64,000 nt of DNA from JAEUWI01 sp942492815 (GTDB taxonomy: Bacteria; Hydrogenedentota; Hydrogenedentia; Hydrogenedentales; JAEUWI01). The notes below the pieces were generated by a model. That model was not told the origin of the DNA. It was given only the letters and a program-made list of their open reading frames with translations, and made no database searches. Where the stretch lies: assembly GCA_942492815.1 (NCBI GenBank), contig OW818658.1, positions 310,001 to 374,000 of the forward strand, read 5' to 3'. This document shows, one piece after another, positions 43,839 through 51,886 of the stretch; the stretch's first letter is position 1; every line of letters begins with the position of its first letter. A program made the position numbers and the translations under genes.

Positions 43839-44429
43839 TCAGCAGCACGGTCCACCGGTATTGTAAATGCGTCCGCCGCCGTCCCGATAGGCCTCCAGCA
43901 CCGCACGGGCGCCATCGCGCTGAACATCCGTCACCACTTCGATGCCGCGATCCCGTAATCCGCCCTGCCAGTCGGCGACTTTCTGCCCTTCATCGAAGCC
44001 GACGGCCCGCGCATCGCTATCCCGCGCCCCAGTGATGACCCGTCGCACACCCGACCAGGGAATGGCGCCGAGGCACATGGCGCAGGGTTCGGTGCTGGTC
44101 ACGAGGGTATGGGCTGGCAGGTCGGGTCGCCCGAGGTCGTAGCTTTGAAGTTTGAATTGTGCGAGGGCAATCGCCACCATTTCCGCATGAAGTATGGAGG
44201 CATTTCGGGTGGTGACGAGGTTGACGCCGAGGGAGACCAGCGCGCCGGAGTCGGATTCGAAGATTGCCGCGGCGAAGGGTCCGCCGGTCCGCCGCTGAAT
44301 GTTCTGGCGGGCGGCCTCGATCACGAATTCCATAAAAGCGTCGTGCGACGTCATGGGTTCGGCGCTCCGCGCATAGGCCAGGAGCCAATCGGGCAGTTCG
44401 AAGTTCAGGGCGGAGGGCTGGGAAAACAT
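43839..44429 (-). CDS. Nucleoside/guanine deaminase family protein
   Basis: A 196-residue zinc deaminase of the CMP/dCMP deaminase superfamily: HAE at 81-83 (zinc ligand and proton shuttle) and PCAMC at 115-119. The sequence around TSTEPCAMCLGAIPWSGVRRVI is closest to guanine/cytosine deaminase-like proteins. ATG 44429 has AGGAAG 8 nt upstream and is preferred over 44465. It ends convergently with the encapsulin operon and is not obviously related to it. Confidence 0.85.
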   Translation of the reverse strand: MFSQPSALNFELPDWLLAYARSAEPMTSHDAFMEFVIEAARQNIQRRTGGPFAAAIFESDSGALVSLGVNLVTTRNASILHAEMVAIALAQFKLQSYDLGRPDLPAHTLVTSTEPCAMCLGAIPWSGVRRVITGARDSDARAVGFDEGQKVADWQGGLRDRGIEVVTDVQRDGARAVLEAYRDGGGRIYNTGGPCC

Positions 44430-44483
44430 GGCGGGACTTCCTGGGCTGTCGGTGGGGGACGGCATGGGCTGATCGACGTTTCG

Positions 44484-44683
44484 CTATTGGTAAACGTTAC
44501 CCCGATGCCGCAGCCAGCCCTGGGCGTGGCGACCAGCCGGATCGTGGTGGGTCCAGTGTATCACGCCGCCTTTTTCGTTCCACTCGTATTCGCCGTAGAA
44601 CTCGACTTCCGATCCGTACGCCAAATTGTGATGTGTAAACGCGAGGACGTATCTCTGCGGGGAGAGGCGCAGCAAGTGGGGTT
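44484..44683 (-). pseudogene. Truncated DUF3465 3' end, duplicate of 45355-45858
   Basis: Encodes HLLRLSPQRYVLAFTHHN and then VEFYGEYEWNEKGGVIHW, THHDPAGRHAQGWLRH, matching only the C-terminal third of the intact DUF3465 protein. The last ~125 nt are about 90% identical by eye to the intact gene; the front part is more diverged. It starts directly at the vapC stop. An ATG at 44675 could give a 63-residue product, but signal peptide and N-terminal domain are absent. Confidence 0.85.
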
Positions 44684-45076
44684 TTAAAGACTATCCGAGG
44701 TATCGATCGCAGCACCCAAAAGTCGAAAGTGGTCGTCTGCCGTCAGCACGGCAATGTCGTTCCGCCGGGCAACGACCGCCAATATGGCGTCGGTCACCGG
44801 TACGGTCAAGCCTTTCTCGCGCAGTTCCCGGAGCAAGTTTCCGGCATCGTCCCAGTCTTGTTCTATGGTGTCTAAACGCTGAACCCTGTCAAGCAGCCAA
44901 CGCATCTGTCTTTGCTCCCCGGCGCCCTTGAGTCCGTGCAACAGTTCTGCGACGACCACGCCGCAAATCCGGGCCTGATCGGCATACAGCAATTCGTCAA
45001 CCCGCTCGCCAAGTGGCCGCAATCCGGGACGAAGAAAATCCACCCAGGCGCTGGTATCGACAAGTACGGGCATCAT
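44684..45076 (-). CDS. vapC: VapC-type PIN-domain toxin
   Basis: A 130-residue PIN ribonuclease: LVDTSAWVDFLR (first Asp), VVAELLHGL (Glu), VPVTDAILAVVARR (Asp) and LTADDHFRLL (last Asp) supply the acidic metal-binding site. VapC toxins cut specific tRNAs or rRNA. The gene overlaps the antitoxin by 4 nt (ATGA). The pair lies between an intact DUF3465 gene and a truncated copy of its 3' end. Confidence 0.9.
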   Translation of the reverse strand: MMPVLVDTSAWVDFLRPGLRPLGERVDELLYADQARICGVVVAELLHGLKGAGEQRQMRWLLDRVQRLDTIEQDWDDAGNLLRELREKGLTVPVTDAILAVVARRNDIAVLTADDHFRLLGAAIDTSDSL

Positions 45077-45279
45077 AAAGGTCTGGTATCCAGCGCACGC
45101 AATTCACGCCAGCTATCGTCGATATCCATCGTGCCTCGCATCGCCCGGATCTGCCGTATTTCCTGCTGGCGTATGTACGCCTTGAGGGCAATGCGGACCG
45201 CTTCGGAGCGATTGGATGATTCGGTAAACTGCATCACTTGGTCGAGGAGGGCATCATCAATATTCAGGGTAGCTCGCAT
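45073..45279 (-). CDS. vapB: VapB-type ribbon-helix-helix antitoxin
   Basis: A 68-residue antitoxin: RHH strand and helices (ATLNIDDALLDQVMQFTESS and NRSEAVRIALKAYIR), then a toxin-binding tail (IDDSWRELRALDT). A GGAGG site lies 7 nt upstream of the ATG. The upstream TATAAT and inverted repeat (45292-45320) provide a private, probably autoregulated, promoter. Confidence 0.88.
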   Translation of the reverse strand: MRATLNIDDALLDQVMQFTESSNRSEAVRIALKAYIRQQEIRQIRAMRGTMDIDDSWRELRALDTRPL

Positions 45280-45291
45280 ATAGCAGCCTCC

Positions 45292-45320
45292 AAAGAGTTA
45301 AGATCTCTTTGGCTATTATA
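45292..45320 (-). promoter_or_regulatory. Candidate vapBC promoter and operator
   Basis: On the minus strand a perfect -10 TATAAT (45315-45320) is followed by the inverted repeat AAAGAG-N7-CTCTTT (45292-45310) just ahead of the vapB ribosome site. This is a typical position for VapB binding. No good -35 is seen. Confidence 0.5.
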
Positions 45321-45354
45321 TCATACGCTTGAGTGCGTGGCTTCACGCCGCCGC

Positions 45355-45858
45355 TTATTGATAGACGCTACCGTTATGCCGCAGCCAGCCCTGGGCGTGG
45401 CGACCAGCCGGATCGTGGTGGGTCCAATGGATCACGCCGCCTTTTTCGTTCCACTCGTACTCGCCGTAGAACTCGACGGTGTCGCCCACCTGGAGATTGG
45501 CGATTCGGGGCGCGAGGTCTATATTGTGGGCGACTAACACGGTTTGGCCGGTAGAGGTCTGGAGGAGGAATTTCTGGTGGCGGCTCCCGTCGTTGTCGTC
45601 GGGGAGGAGGCGCGAGACGGGAAGTGAACCGGTGATCTGGTAATTGCTGAGGCGCTGCTGGAAGGCCTGGGCCAGGAGGGCTTCAGTGGGGTTGGGTGCC
45701 GCCGGGGCCGGAGGCGTGAAGGCGGGCGCGGAGGTGCGGGCCACGGTCGCAGCGGGCGGCGGGCTTGCTGCTGGTGTGGCCCGATTCAGCGTTCCGAACA
45801 CGCCAATCGCGACGAATCCGATGGCGGCCGCGATGAGTGATTTCTTCAGAATGTCCAT
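45355..45858 (-). CDS. DUF3465 secreted/anchored protein
   Basis: A 167-residue protein: N-terminal hydrophobic segment (LIAAAIGFVAIGVFGTLN), Pro/Ala-rich linker (about 28-58), then the DUF3465 domain with ILRLS-like LLQTSTGQTVLVAHNIDLAPR, VGDTVEFYGEYEWN and VIHWTHHDPAGRHAQGWL. The domain is thought to be an OB-like fold; its function is unknown. This is the intact parent of the fragment at 44484-44683. Confidence 0.88.
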   Translation of the reverse strand: MDILKKSLIAAAIGFVAIGVFGTLNRATPAASPPPAATVARTSAPAFTPPAPAAPNPTEALLAQAFQQRLSNYQITGSLPVSRLLPDDNDGSRHQKFLLQTSTGQTVLVAHNIDLAPRIANLQVGDTVEFYGEYEWNEKGGVIHWTHHDPAGRHAQGWLRHNGSVYQ

Positions 45859-45895
45859 GGTGAAAAGTACCCCTGATTAAACTCGAAGTTTTTTT

Positions 45896-45927
45896 GCCGC
45901 AAGAGAACGCAAAGAACACAAAGAAAG
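45896..45927. repeat. Three-unit 10-nt repeat, CGCAAAG core
   Basis: CCGCAAGAGA, ACGCAAAGAA and CACAAAGAAA lie in 10-nt phase between the DUF3465 gene and the propeller protein. Confidence 0.7.
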
Positions 45928-45990
45928 TATTCCGTTGGGATCTTTACGTTCGCTCCCGGCTAAGAATAGGTTCGTGCCGGGATGCCACAA

Positions 45991-47637
45991 CTACTCCGCT
46001 CGCATTGCGAATATTCTAGCATCGCGCATCACGAAGCGCACACGCACAAATTCGCCTTCCAGCGCCACGAGATCGGCACCGTCCGCCCACGCCAACGGGG
46101 CATCGGCATGATCACCCGTGATCGGAATCGCCTCCGCCAGCCCCCGGCCTGCAATTGGGCCGAATTCCTTGTCCAGCAATTCCGCGCGAATCTCGCCTGT
46201 TGCCGAGGTGGCCGCGTTGATTCGAATCTGATTGCCGCGTAGGCGCAGCGGTGCCGTGGTAAGTTCGCCTTCGGTCTCAGCCTCGATGGCCACGAGGCGA
46301 TCCGCGTCCCACAGGGCCGTGCCGGAATCGCCTTCCTGAAATTTGCTGCGTGGGAACTTGTGAGGATACTTGTAGCCCGAGTAATAGAGCAGGAAACAGC
46401 CGTCCGGCTTCCGTACGAGGCCGGGGTGGGGCATGACGAAGTAGGCGTCCCACGCGTCCGCGTTGCCCGGCGAGATCAGGGGCGGGCCGGGGGTGAAGTC
46501 CCAGTTCGTCCCATCGCGGCTGGTGGCGAGGCGAATCGTGCTGCTGTCCGCTTGGCGATCGTAGGCGAGGCAGAAAATGAGCCGCAGGTCCGGCTGGCCG
46601 GGGTAGGGCGTCATGGTGTTCAGGTAATAGTCGGTCCAGGGCGCTTCGGAAGAACTCGGACGCAACACGGTGCGCGGCAGGGGAAAGTCGCGGAAGTCGG
46701 CACTTTCACTTCGCGCAATAGCGCGCCGATCAAAGTCCCAGTTGCGCGTGTAGGCCACGTAGCGCTTTATCTCCGTGTCGAAGTGCACGACGGTCTGGGT
46801 GTCAGCATCTTGAAGCAGATTCGGCTCCACGCCGAGGGTCCAGGCGATGCCGTCGGCGGACCAGGCGGGGTAGAGGCAGTTGCCCGAGTTCGGGCTGACC
46901 CGCGCGCCGAGGGGCTTGCCCGTGCGCGCGACGAAGGCCTGAAGCGTGGCGGGATTGCTGCTCGCGAGCACGGTACACTTGAAGCGCTCGGCGGGCGGCG
47001 CGCTCGGATCGACGAAGAATGTGCCCGAGGCGGCCACGCGCAGAGATTCGGGATGCTGGAAGACGCCGCTGACGAGAATGGCGTCGTGGTTCGCGAAAAA
47101 GGTCAAGTTCGAGCTCGCATGCCCGTCGCGGTTTTCGAGATTCAGCAGGGGTTTTTTCCAGATCTCCAAATCGACCGATTCGGCATAGGCGATGCCGCCC
47201 CGGCACTCGTACCAGAGTCGATACTGTCCAGCTTCGGTGTCGTGCAGCAGCGTGTGGGGCTGGAGCCGGCCCTCCTCCCACGGGAAATCACGGGGGAAGG
47301 ATTCATTGAAGCGCGGGCCCTTGCGCGCGGGTCGGGCCTGGAGGCGCACGCCGTGAGCCAGGCCCACGGGCACCGGGCGTACGTCCTCCGCGCGTTCGAT
47401 ATCGTGAGGGTCGTTCAGGGGTGCGGGCTGGCCATCGGGACCGACCCAGGCGATGTGTCCGGCTTCCACCAGGGACCAGTCGGCAAAGGGGAGAGGCTGT
47501 GCGGTGAGTTCGAAGGGGCGGACGAGGAAGTCGTGGTCGATCAAGACATCGGCGGCGGGAGTCTGCGCGATGACACCTGCCGCCATCACGAAGCCGATCA
47601 GCGAAATTGCAGTGCGGTGCGTGATTGAGTTGCGCAC
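45991..47637 (-). CDS. Secreted GH32/GH43-like five-bladed propeller protein
   Basis: A 548-residue protein with signal peptide (to about residue 29, cleaved near AQTPA). The middle carries propeller-type motifs of glycosyl hydrolase 32/43-like proteins: YRLWYECRGGIAYAESVDLEIWKKP, GIAWTLGVEPN, IRLATSRDGTNWDF and FLLYYSGYKY. Catalytic acids cannot be assigned with confidence. Probably periplasmic or secreted polysaccharide-related. Its start lies 26 nt after the vapC stop of the second VapBC pair. Confidence 0.65.
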   Translation of the reverse strand: MRNSITHRTAISLIGFVMAAGVIAQTPAADVLIDHDFLVRPFELTAQPLPFADWSLVEAGHIAWVGPDGQPAPLNDPHDIERAEDVRPVPVGLAHGVRLQARPARKGPRFNESFPRDFPWEEGRLQPHTLLHDTEAGQYRLWYECRGGIAYAESVDLEIWKKPLLNLENRDGHASSNLTFFANHDAILVSGVFQHPESLRVAASGTFFVDPSAPPAERFKCTVLASSNPATLQAFVARTGKPLGARVSPNSGNCLYPAWSADGIAWTLGVEPNLLQDADTQTVVHFDTEIKRYVAYTRNWDFDRRAIARSESADFRDFPLPRTVLRPSSSEAPWTDYYLNTMTPYPGQPDLRLIFCLAYDRQADSSTIRLATSRDGTNWDFTPGPPLISPGNADAWDAYFVMPHPGLVRKPDGCFLLYYSGYKYPHKFPRSKFQEGDSGTALWDADRLVAIEAETEGELTTAPLRLRGNQIRINAATSATGEIRAELLDKEFGPIAGRGLAEAIPITGDHADAPLAWADGADLVALEGEFVRVRFVMRDARIFAMRAE

Positions 47638-47662
47638 AAGATACCGCTCCCTGGTAGACGAA

Positions 47663-48070
47663 TCACCCTAGCAGCGAAATCGACCCGAGGCTGCGGGCTT
47701 TATCGAAGTATTTCTTATCCGCCGTGATCAGTTCCGCACCGTGTTCGAGTGCCACGGCATGGTATAGCGTGTCGAAGAGGTGATGGTTTAAAGTGGCGGA
47801 CATTTCCGCAGCGCGCCTGTATATGTGCCAACTGTCAGCCACGACGAATGCCACTTCATCAAGAAGGTCGGCCGCCGACTCCACAAAGAGGGGTTCTTCT
47901 CTTGCCAGCACCGCCAATACTTCCGCACACCAGTGAACAGGTTGTACGGTTTCATCTTCGTCATTTCGGACGCGGCGCAGGATATCCATGGCGGCCGCTA
48001 CATCTTCTTCGTCCGGTCGGTTTTCCAGAAACCACTTGAGGATAACAGATGCATCAAGGACCCGTTTCAT
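47663..48070 (-). CDS. VapC-type PIN-domain toxin (second locus)
   Basis: A 135-residue PIN protein: VLDASVILKWFLE (first Asp), VHWCAEVLAVLAR (Glu), HHLFDTLYHAVALEHG (Asp) and LITADKKYFDKAR (last Asp). Overlaps its antitoxin by 4 nt. Not closely similar to the VapC at 44684-45076, so an independent acquisition. Confidence 0.87.
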   Translation of the reverse strand: MKRVLDASVILKWFLENRPDEEDVAAAMDILRRVRNDEDETVQPVHWCAEVLAVLAREEPLFVESAADLLDEVAFVVADSWHIYRRAAEMSATLNHHLFDTLYHAVALEHGAELITADKKYFDKARSLGSISLLG

Positions 48071-48300
48071 TCCCTCAATTCCTGCCGGGTCCTCAATATT
48101 TCCTCCGTCGAAATCGGTTTGGTCTGCTTCCTGAATTCCAGAATAGCATCCAAGGCTTTGGCACGTTGTTCTTTTTTCTTTTTCGCCTCAATGGCGTCTT
48201 CCATTAACCGAGTCAATACGGCACTCTTATTCTCGCCAGCGTGATATTTGTTGAATTCTTCTTTGACCCTGTCGGGCACACTGAAATTCATTGTAGACAT
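48067..48300 (-). CDS. Antitoxin of the second VapBC-type pair
   Basis: A 77-residue antitoxin from ATG 48300 (AAGG 9 nt upstream): a ribbon-helix-helix-like start MSTMNFSVPDRVKEEFNKYH, a Lys-rich helix and a tail KALDAILEFRKQT then STEEILRTRQELRE that should bind the toxin. Its C-terminal half is paralogous to the small gene just upstream (48348-48545). Confidence 0.75.
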   Translation of the reverse strand: MSTMNFSVPDRVKEEFNKYHAGENKSAVLTRLMEDAIEAKKKKEQRAKALDAILEFRKQTKPISTEEILRTRQELRE

Positions 48301-48347
48301 GGGACTAACCTTGGTTGTGGAACAATCAAACAAAATTTGCGCGGAGT

Positions 48348-48545
48348 TCAGTCGACAAAAACAGAATCCCGGATTTCCTGGCGGATTTGATAAATCTCTT
48401 CATCGGAGATTCGGGGCGCTGTCTTCCGATACTCCAGAATCGCATCAATGGCCTTAATCCGCCGTTCTTTTACGGTTTTTGCTTGCTTCATCTCTTGGAT
48501 TAAGCACGCCAACAAATCGTTCGTGCTATGGTCAGTGGAGTTCAT
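48348..48545 (-). CDS. Orphan antitoxin-like protein
   Basis: A 65-residue protein whose second half (KERRIKAIDAILEYRKTAPR and SDEEIYQIRQEIRD) is clearly related to the tail of the adjacent VapB, but whose N-terminal half is different. No toxin is attached directly. It may be a remnant of an earlier TA pair, an anti-addiction antitoxin, or a second regulator of the same VapC. Confidence 0.6.
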   Translation of the reverse strand: MNSTDHSTNDLLACLIQEMKQAKTVKERRIKAIDAILEYRKTAPRISDEEIYQIRQEIRDSVFVD

Positions 48546-48626
48546 TGCGAAATTCTCGAATTTGTCTGTGTTGTTGAAATCTTCAACAACAGTATACCCG
48601 AGACGGGGTAATCTGGCAAGCGAAAC

Positions 48627-50480
48627 TTAAGACTTGCCCGGCAAGCGAAACGCAATCACATAATCCCCGCTGGGACTGCCCGCTTTCCCGCCTCCGCCCG
48701 CGAATACGGCCACGTACTGCCTGCCGTCCGCACCGAGCCAGGTCACCGGCGCGCCCTGGCCCGGGACTTCGAGGGGAAACTCGGCCAACACGTCGCCGCT
48801 TTCCACACCGAAGGCGCGGAGCTTTGCATCCAGCGCCGCCGCCACGAAGAAGAGTCCGCCCGCCGTCACCGTGCCGCCACCGAAGTTCATCGTACCCGTG
48901 GGCGTGTCGCCGAGACGGAGTTCCACGAAGTCGCCCAGCGGTTTCTGCCAGACGAGTTCACCCTTCGCGAGATCGATCTTGGTGAGCGTGCCCCAGGGCG
49001 CTTTGATCGCGGGCTTGCCCTTGCTGTCGAGAAAGTGGCGGGCGCTGGGCGTATAGCCGAAGGGTCCATCGCTGGGCTTGATCGACGTGACGTAGGGGAG
49101 CTCGTTGGCCGTGATGTACATCATCCCGCCGGGGGCGATGGCCGCGCCGGACCAGTTGGCACCGCCGAGCTGGCCGGGGATGACCACGGAGCCCTGGGCC
49201 GACGGCGGCGTGAAGGGGCCTTCGGAGCGTAAGGTGTCGTAATAGGCTTGAAGTTCTGTGAGCTTGTCGGGGTCGGTGGAATGGAGGTCAGCGCGGGTCA
49301 TGCTGTTGCGGGAAAAGGCGGGCGGCTTCGTGGGGAAGGGCTGGGTGGGCGAGGGCACCTCGCCCGGAACGTCGCTCGCCGGTACGGGGCGCTCTTCGAT
49401 GGGGAAGAGGGACTCGCCCGTCACACGGTTAAAGGTAAAGGCAAGGCCATGCTTGCCGACGACAGCCACCGCCGGGATTGTTTCGCCATTTCGCTCGACT
49501 TCGAAGAGGCTGGGCATGGCCGCCGGATCGTAGTCCCACAGGTCGTGGTGGACCATCTGAAAATGCCAGAGGCGCTCGCCGGTGAGCGCGTTCAACGCCA
49601 CGATGGAGTTGCCGAAGAGGTTATCGCCCGGACGGTCGATGCCGACCTTGTCACTGTTGGGCGCGCCCACCGGCACGTAGAAGATGCCGCGCTCCAGGTC
49701 CGCGCTGATGGGTGCCCAGGGATTGCAACCCGCGCGATTCTTCCAGCTCTCGCCGCTCCAGGTGTCGTGGCCGAACTGGCCCGGTTGGGGCACGGTGTCA
49801 AAGGTCCACGCGGGCTTGCCCGTATGGGCGTCGAAAGCACGCAGGGGCACATAGTGCAGGCGCCGCGCCGAGGTGTCGTCGATGCCGTAGGGCTGAAGGA
49901 GCACGTCCTTGCAGATGGCGGGGGGCGAACTGAGGAAGAAAAACTCGCCGCCATCGGGGATGCCCGCGCGGAGGTTCAGGCAGCCCGCATCGGCGAAATC
50001 GGGATCGGGCTGGCGCGTCTTGATGTCAATGGAATAGATGCGCCCATCCCGAACGGGGAAGAAGATGCGCTCCTTAACGCCGGACTTCCAGTAGGTAACG
50101 CCCCGACTGGCCAGGCCGCCGCCCGCGGTCTCCTTCAGGTCCAGTGGCGGATCGGGTGAAAAGCGCCACATCTCTTCGCCGGTAGTCGCATCAATGGCGA
50201 TGAGCCGTGAGAAGGGCGTGATCACGTACATCACACCGTCCACGATCAGCGGTGTGCATTCCGCATAGTGGGTTTTGCCCGGGCCGATATCACCCGTTCG
50301 ATAGGTCCAGGCGCGTTCGAGCGTGCCGACATTGTCGCGGTTGATCTGGTCGAGGGCCGAGTAACGTGCACCGCCGGGGTCCTGGCCATAGTGGTGCCAT
50401 TCGCTATCGGGCTTTCCAGCCTGGGCGACGAAGGCGAGGGCCACGGTGGCGAGGAGGGCAGCGTTGCGCGTGAAGGTCAT
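48627..50480 (-). CDS. PQQ-dependent dehydrogenase (quinoprotein, eight-bladed propeller)
   Basis: A 617-residue periplasmic quinoprotein. Signal peptide 1-22, then the start of the propeller SEWHHYGQDPGGARYSALDQIN and repeated tryptophan-docking motifs (TGEEMWRFSPDP, TGKPAWTFDTV, TGERLWHFQMVHHDLWDYDPA). The last motif is diagnostic for PQQ alcohol/glucose dehydrogenases. The end KLRAFGVESGDVLAEFPL to YVIAFRLPGKS closes the propeller. No cytochrome domain. Start ATG 50480 with GGAG; the long upstream open frame is repeat-bearing gap. Oxidises a sugar or alcohol; substrate unknown. Confidence 0.87.
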   Translation of the reverse strand: MTFTRNAALLATVALAFVAQAGKPDSEWHHYGQDPGGARYSALDQINRDNVGTLERAWTYRTGDIGPGKTHYAECTPLIVDGVMYVITPFSRLIAIDATTGEEMWRFSPDPPLDLKETAGGGLASRGVTYWKSGVKERIFFPVRDGRIYSIDIKTRQPDPDFADAGCLNLRAGIPDGGEFFFLSSPPAICKDVLLQPYGIDDTSARRLHYVPLRAFDAHTGKPAWTFDTVPQPGQFGHDTWSGESWKNRAGCNPWAPISADLERGIFYVPVGAPNSDKVGIDRPGDNLFGNSIVALNALTGERLWHFQMVHHDLWDYDPAAMPSLFEVERNGETIPAVAVVGKHGLAFTFNRVTGESLFPIEERPVPASDVPGEVPSPTQPFPTKPPAFSRNSMTRADLHSTDPDKLTELQAYYDTLRSEGPFTPPSAQGSVVIPGQLGGANWSGAAIAPGGMMYITANELPYVTSIKPSDGPFGYTPSARHFLDSKGKPAIKAPWGTLTKIDLAKGELVWQKPLGDFVELRLGDTPTGTMNFGGGTVTAGGLFFVAAALDAKLRAFGVESGDVLAEFPLEVPGQGAPVTWLGADGRQYVAVFAGGGGKAGSPSGDYVIAFRLPGKS

Positions 50481-50546
50481 GGGTGCGGCTCCGGTTGGTG
50501 AATGGGGGCCACTGGAGTATGCACGGGGCGTGAGGGGCGGTGCAAC

Positions 50547-50612
50547 GGGGGATAGGACGGATACGACGAATGGGACGGATTGAAAAATCGGACCTATCGG
50601 TCCTATATGTCC
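50547..50612. repeat. Inverted pair of 9-nt-phased GGACGGA arrays
   Basis: TAGGACGGA, TACGACGAA and TGGGACGGA are followed by a reverse-orientation set (TCGGACCTA, TCGGTCCTA, TATGTCCCA). It is a potential hairpin between the PQQ dehydrogenase and aquaporin genes. Confidence 0.8.
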
Positions 50613-50710
50613 CACGGCATTGGGCTTGTGGCCGCAATGCCGTGGGAGCAGCGTTTGAAGACGCGGAAAATCACAGCCGGGACGGCTGTGCCACATTCTT
50701 TGTGCTCTGT

Positions 50711-51397
50711 TTACTTCTTCGACTCGGCCAGCGCTTTGTAGGCCACCGCGCCGATCACCGCGCCGATGATGGGGGCAACCCAGAAGAGCCACAACTGCGT
50801 CAGGGCCGCGTCGCCCACGAAGACGGCGACACCCGTGCTGCGGGCAGGGTTGACGGAGGTGTTGGTGACGGGGATGCTGATGAGGTGGATCAGGGTGAGT
50901 CCGAGGCCGATCGCGATCGGGGCGAAGCCCTTGGGCGCGCGATCATCGGTGGAGCCCATGATGATGAAAAGGAAGAAGGCGGTCATGACGATTTCAGTGA
51001 CCAGCGCCGCCACCATGGAATAGCCGCCGGGAGAATGTTCCCCGAAGCCGTTGGAGGCGAAGCCGCCGATCTCCGCGCCCGCTTTGCCTGTGGCGATGAC
51101 GTAGAGCACGCCACCCGCCGCGATGGCGCCGAGCACTTGGGAGATGATGTAGGCCGGAAGATCCTTCGCCGGGAAGCGACCGCCCGCAGCGAGGCCGATC
51201 GATACGGCCGGGTTCAGGTGACAGCCCGAGATGTGGCCGATGGAGTAGGCCATGGTCAGTACCGTGAGGCCAAAGGCGAAAGAAACGCCCAGGAGGCCAA
51301 TGCCTACTTCCGGGAAGGCGGCAGCCAGCACCGCGCTTCCGCAACCACCCAAAACCAGCCAGAATGTACCCAAGAATTCCGCACCATATCGGTTCAT
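50711..51397 (-). CDS. aqpZ: Aquaporin Z
   Basis: A 228-residue water channel with six membrane helices and both NPA boxes: SGCHLNPAVSIGL (62-64) and NTSVNPARSTG (183-185). The selectivity-filter residues H171, T180 and R186 match AqpZ and favour water over glycerol. Start ATG 51397 with AAAGGG 8 nt upstream. Monocistronic. Confidence 0.95.
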   Translation of the reverse strand: MNRYGAEFLGTFWLVLGGCGSAVLAAAFPEVGIGLLGVSFAFGLTVLTMAYSIGHISGCHLNPAVSIGLAAGGRFPAKDLPAYIISQVLGAIAAGGVLYVIATGKAGAEIGGFASNGFGEHSPGGYSMVAALVTEIVMTAFFLFIIMGSTDDRAPKGFAPIAIGLGLTLIHLISIPVTNTSVNPARSTGVAVFVGDAALTQLWLFWVAPIIGAVIGAVAYKALAESKK

Positions 51398-51610
51398 CGT
51401 TGAACCCTTTCCCATTTGCCATTGACGTGCGCGCGAAGAACGGGCGCCTCCCGGTTTCGCCGCGATAGTGTCAAGAGTTTACGGGAGTGGTGAAGTGGGG
51501 GTCAAGGGAATTTGCATTTTGATGGCTTAGTTTTCCGTGAGAATTTATGCCTTTTGACGTAGAATAACTCATCGCGCGAGTATAGGGAGATCAAGAAGGA
51601 GGACGTTTCG

Positions 51611-51886
51611 ATGAAAACGGTCGACGAGAACGAAGTGCAAGCGAATTTCGACTACTGGATCGACCGTGTCGCGATGGGCGAGGCGATTACCATTTCGCGG
51701 GAGGGGGTACCGATTGCGAAGCTCGTTGCCTATCAAGAGTGTGTCGAAGCGCGGGAACCGGGCTGCTGGGCTGGCCGGGTCCAAATCGCGGAAGACTTTG
51801 ACGAACTGCCGGAGCATATCGCGCGGGCCTTTAACGGGGAGGGCGAAGGCCTCTTTCCTTCAGGGAGTATCGAGCAGAGCGAATAG
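51611..51886 (+). CDS. Phd/YefM-like antitoxin, without adjacent toxin
   Basis: A 91-residue protein with the Phd pattern: ENEVQANFDYWIDRVAMGEAITISREGVPIAKLVAY at residues 5-40. The tail (DFDELPEHIARAFNGEGEG) resembles toxin-binding tails of Phd proteins paired with PIN toxins. AGGAGG lies upstream of the ATG. No toxin follows; instead the gene overlaps the convergent end of the PtuB gene by 27 nt, so a toxin gene may have been lost when the defence pair arrived. Confidence 0.75.
   Translation: MKTVDENEVQANFDYWIDRVAMGEAITISREGVPIAKLVAYQECVEAREPGCWAGRVQIAEDFDELPEHIARAFNGEGEGLFPSGSIEQSE

Noticed and set aside
43839..44429. Deaminase as a member of the encapsulin cargo set
   Set aside because: It is convergent, lacks a disordered extension and belongs to a family not known as encapsulin cargo.
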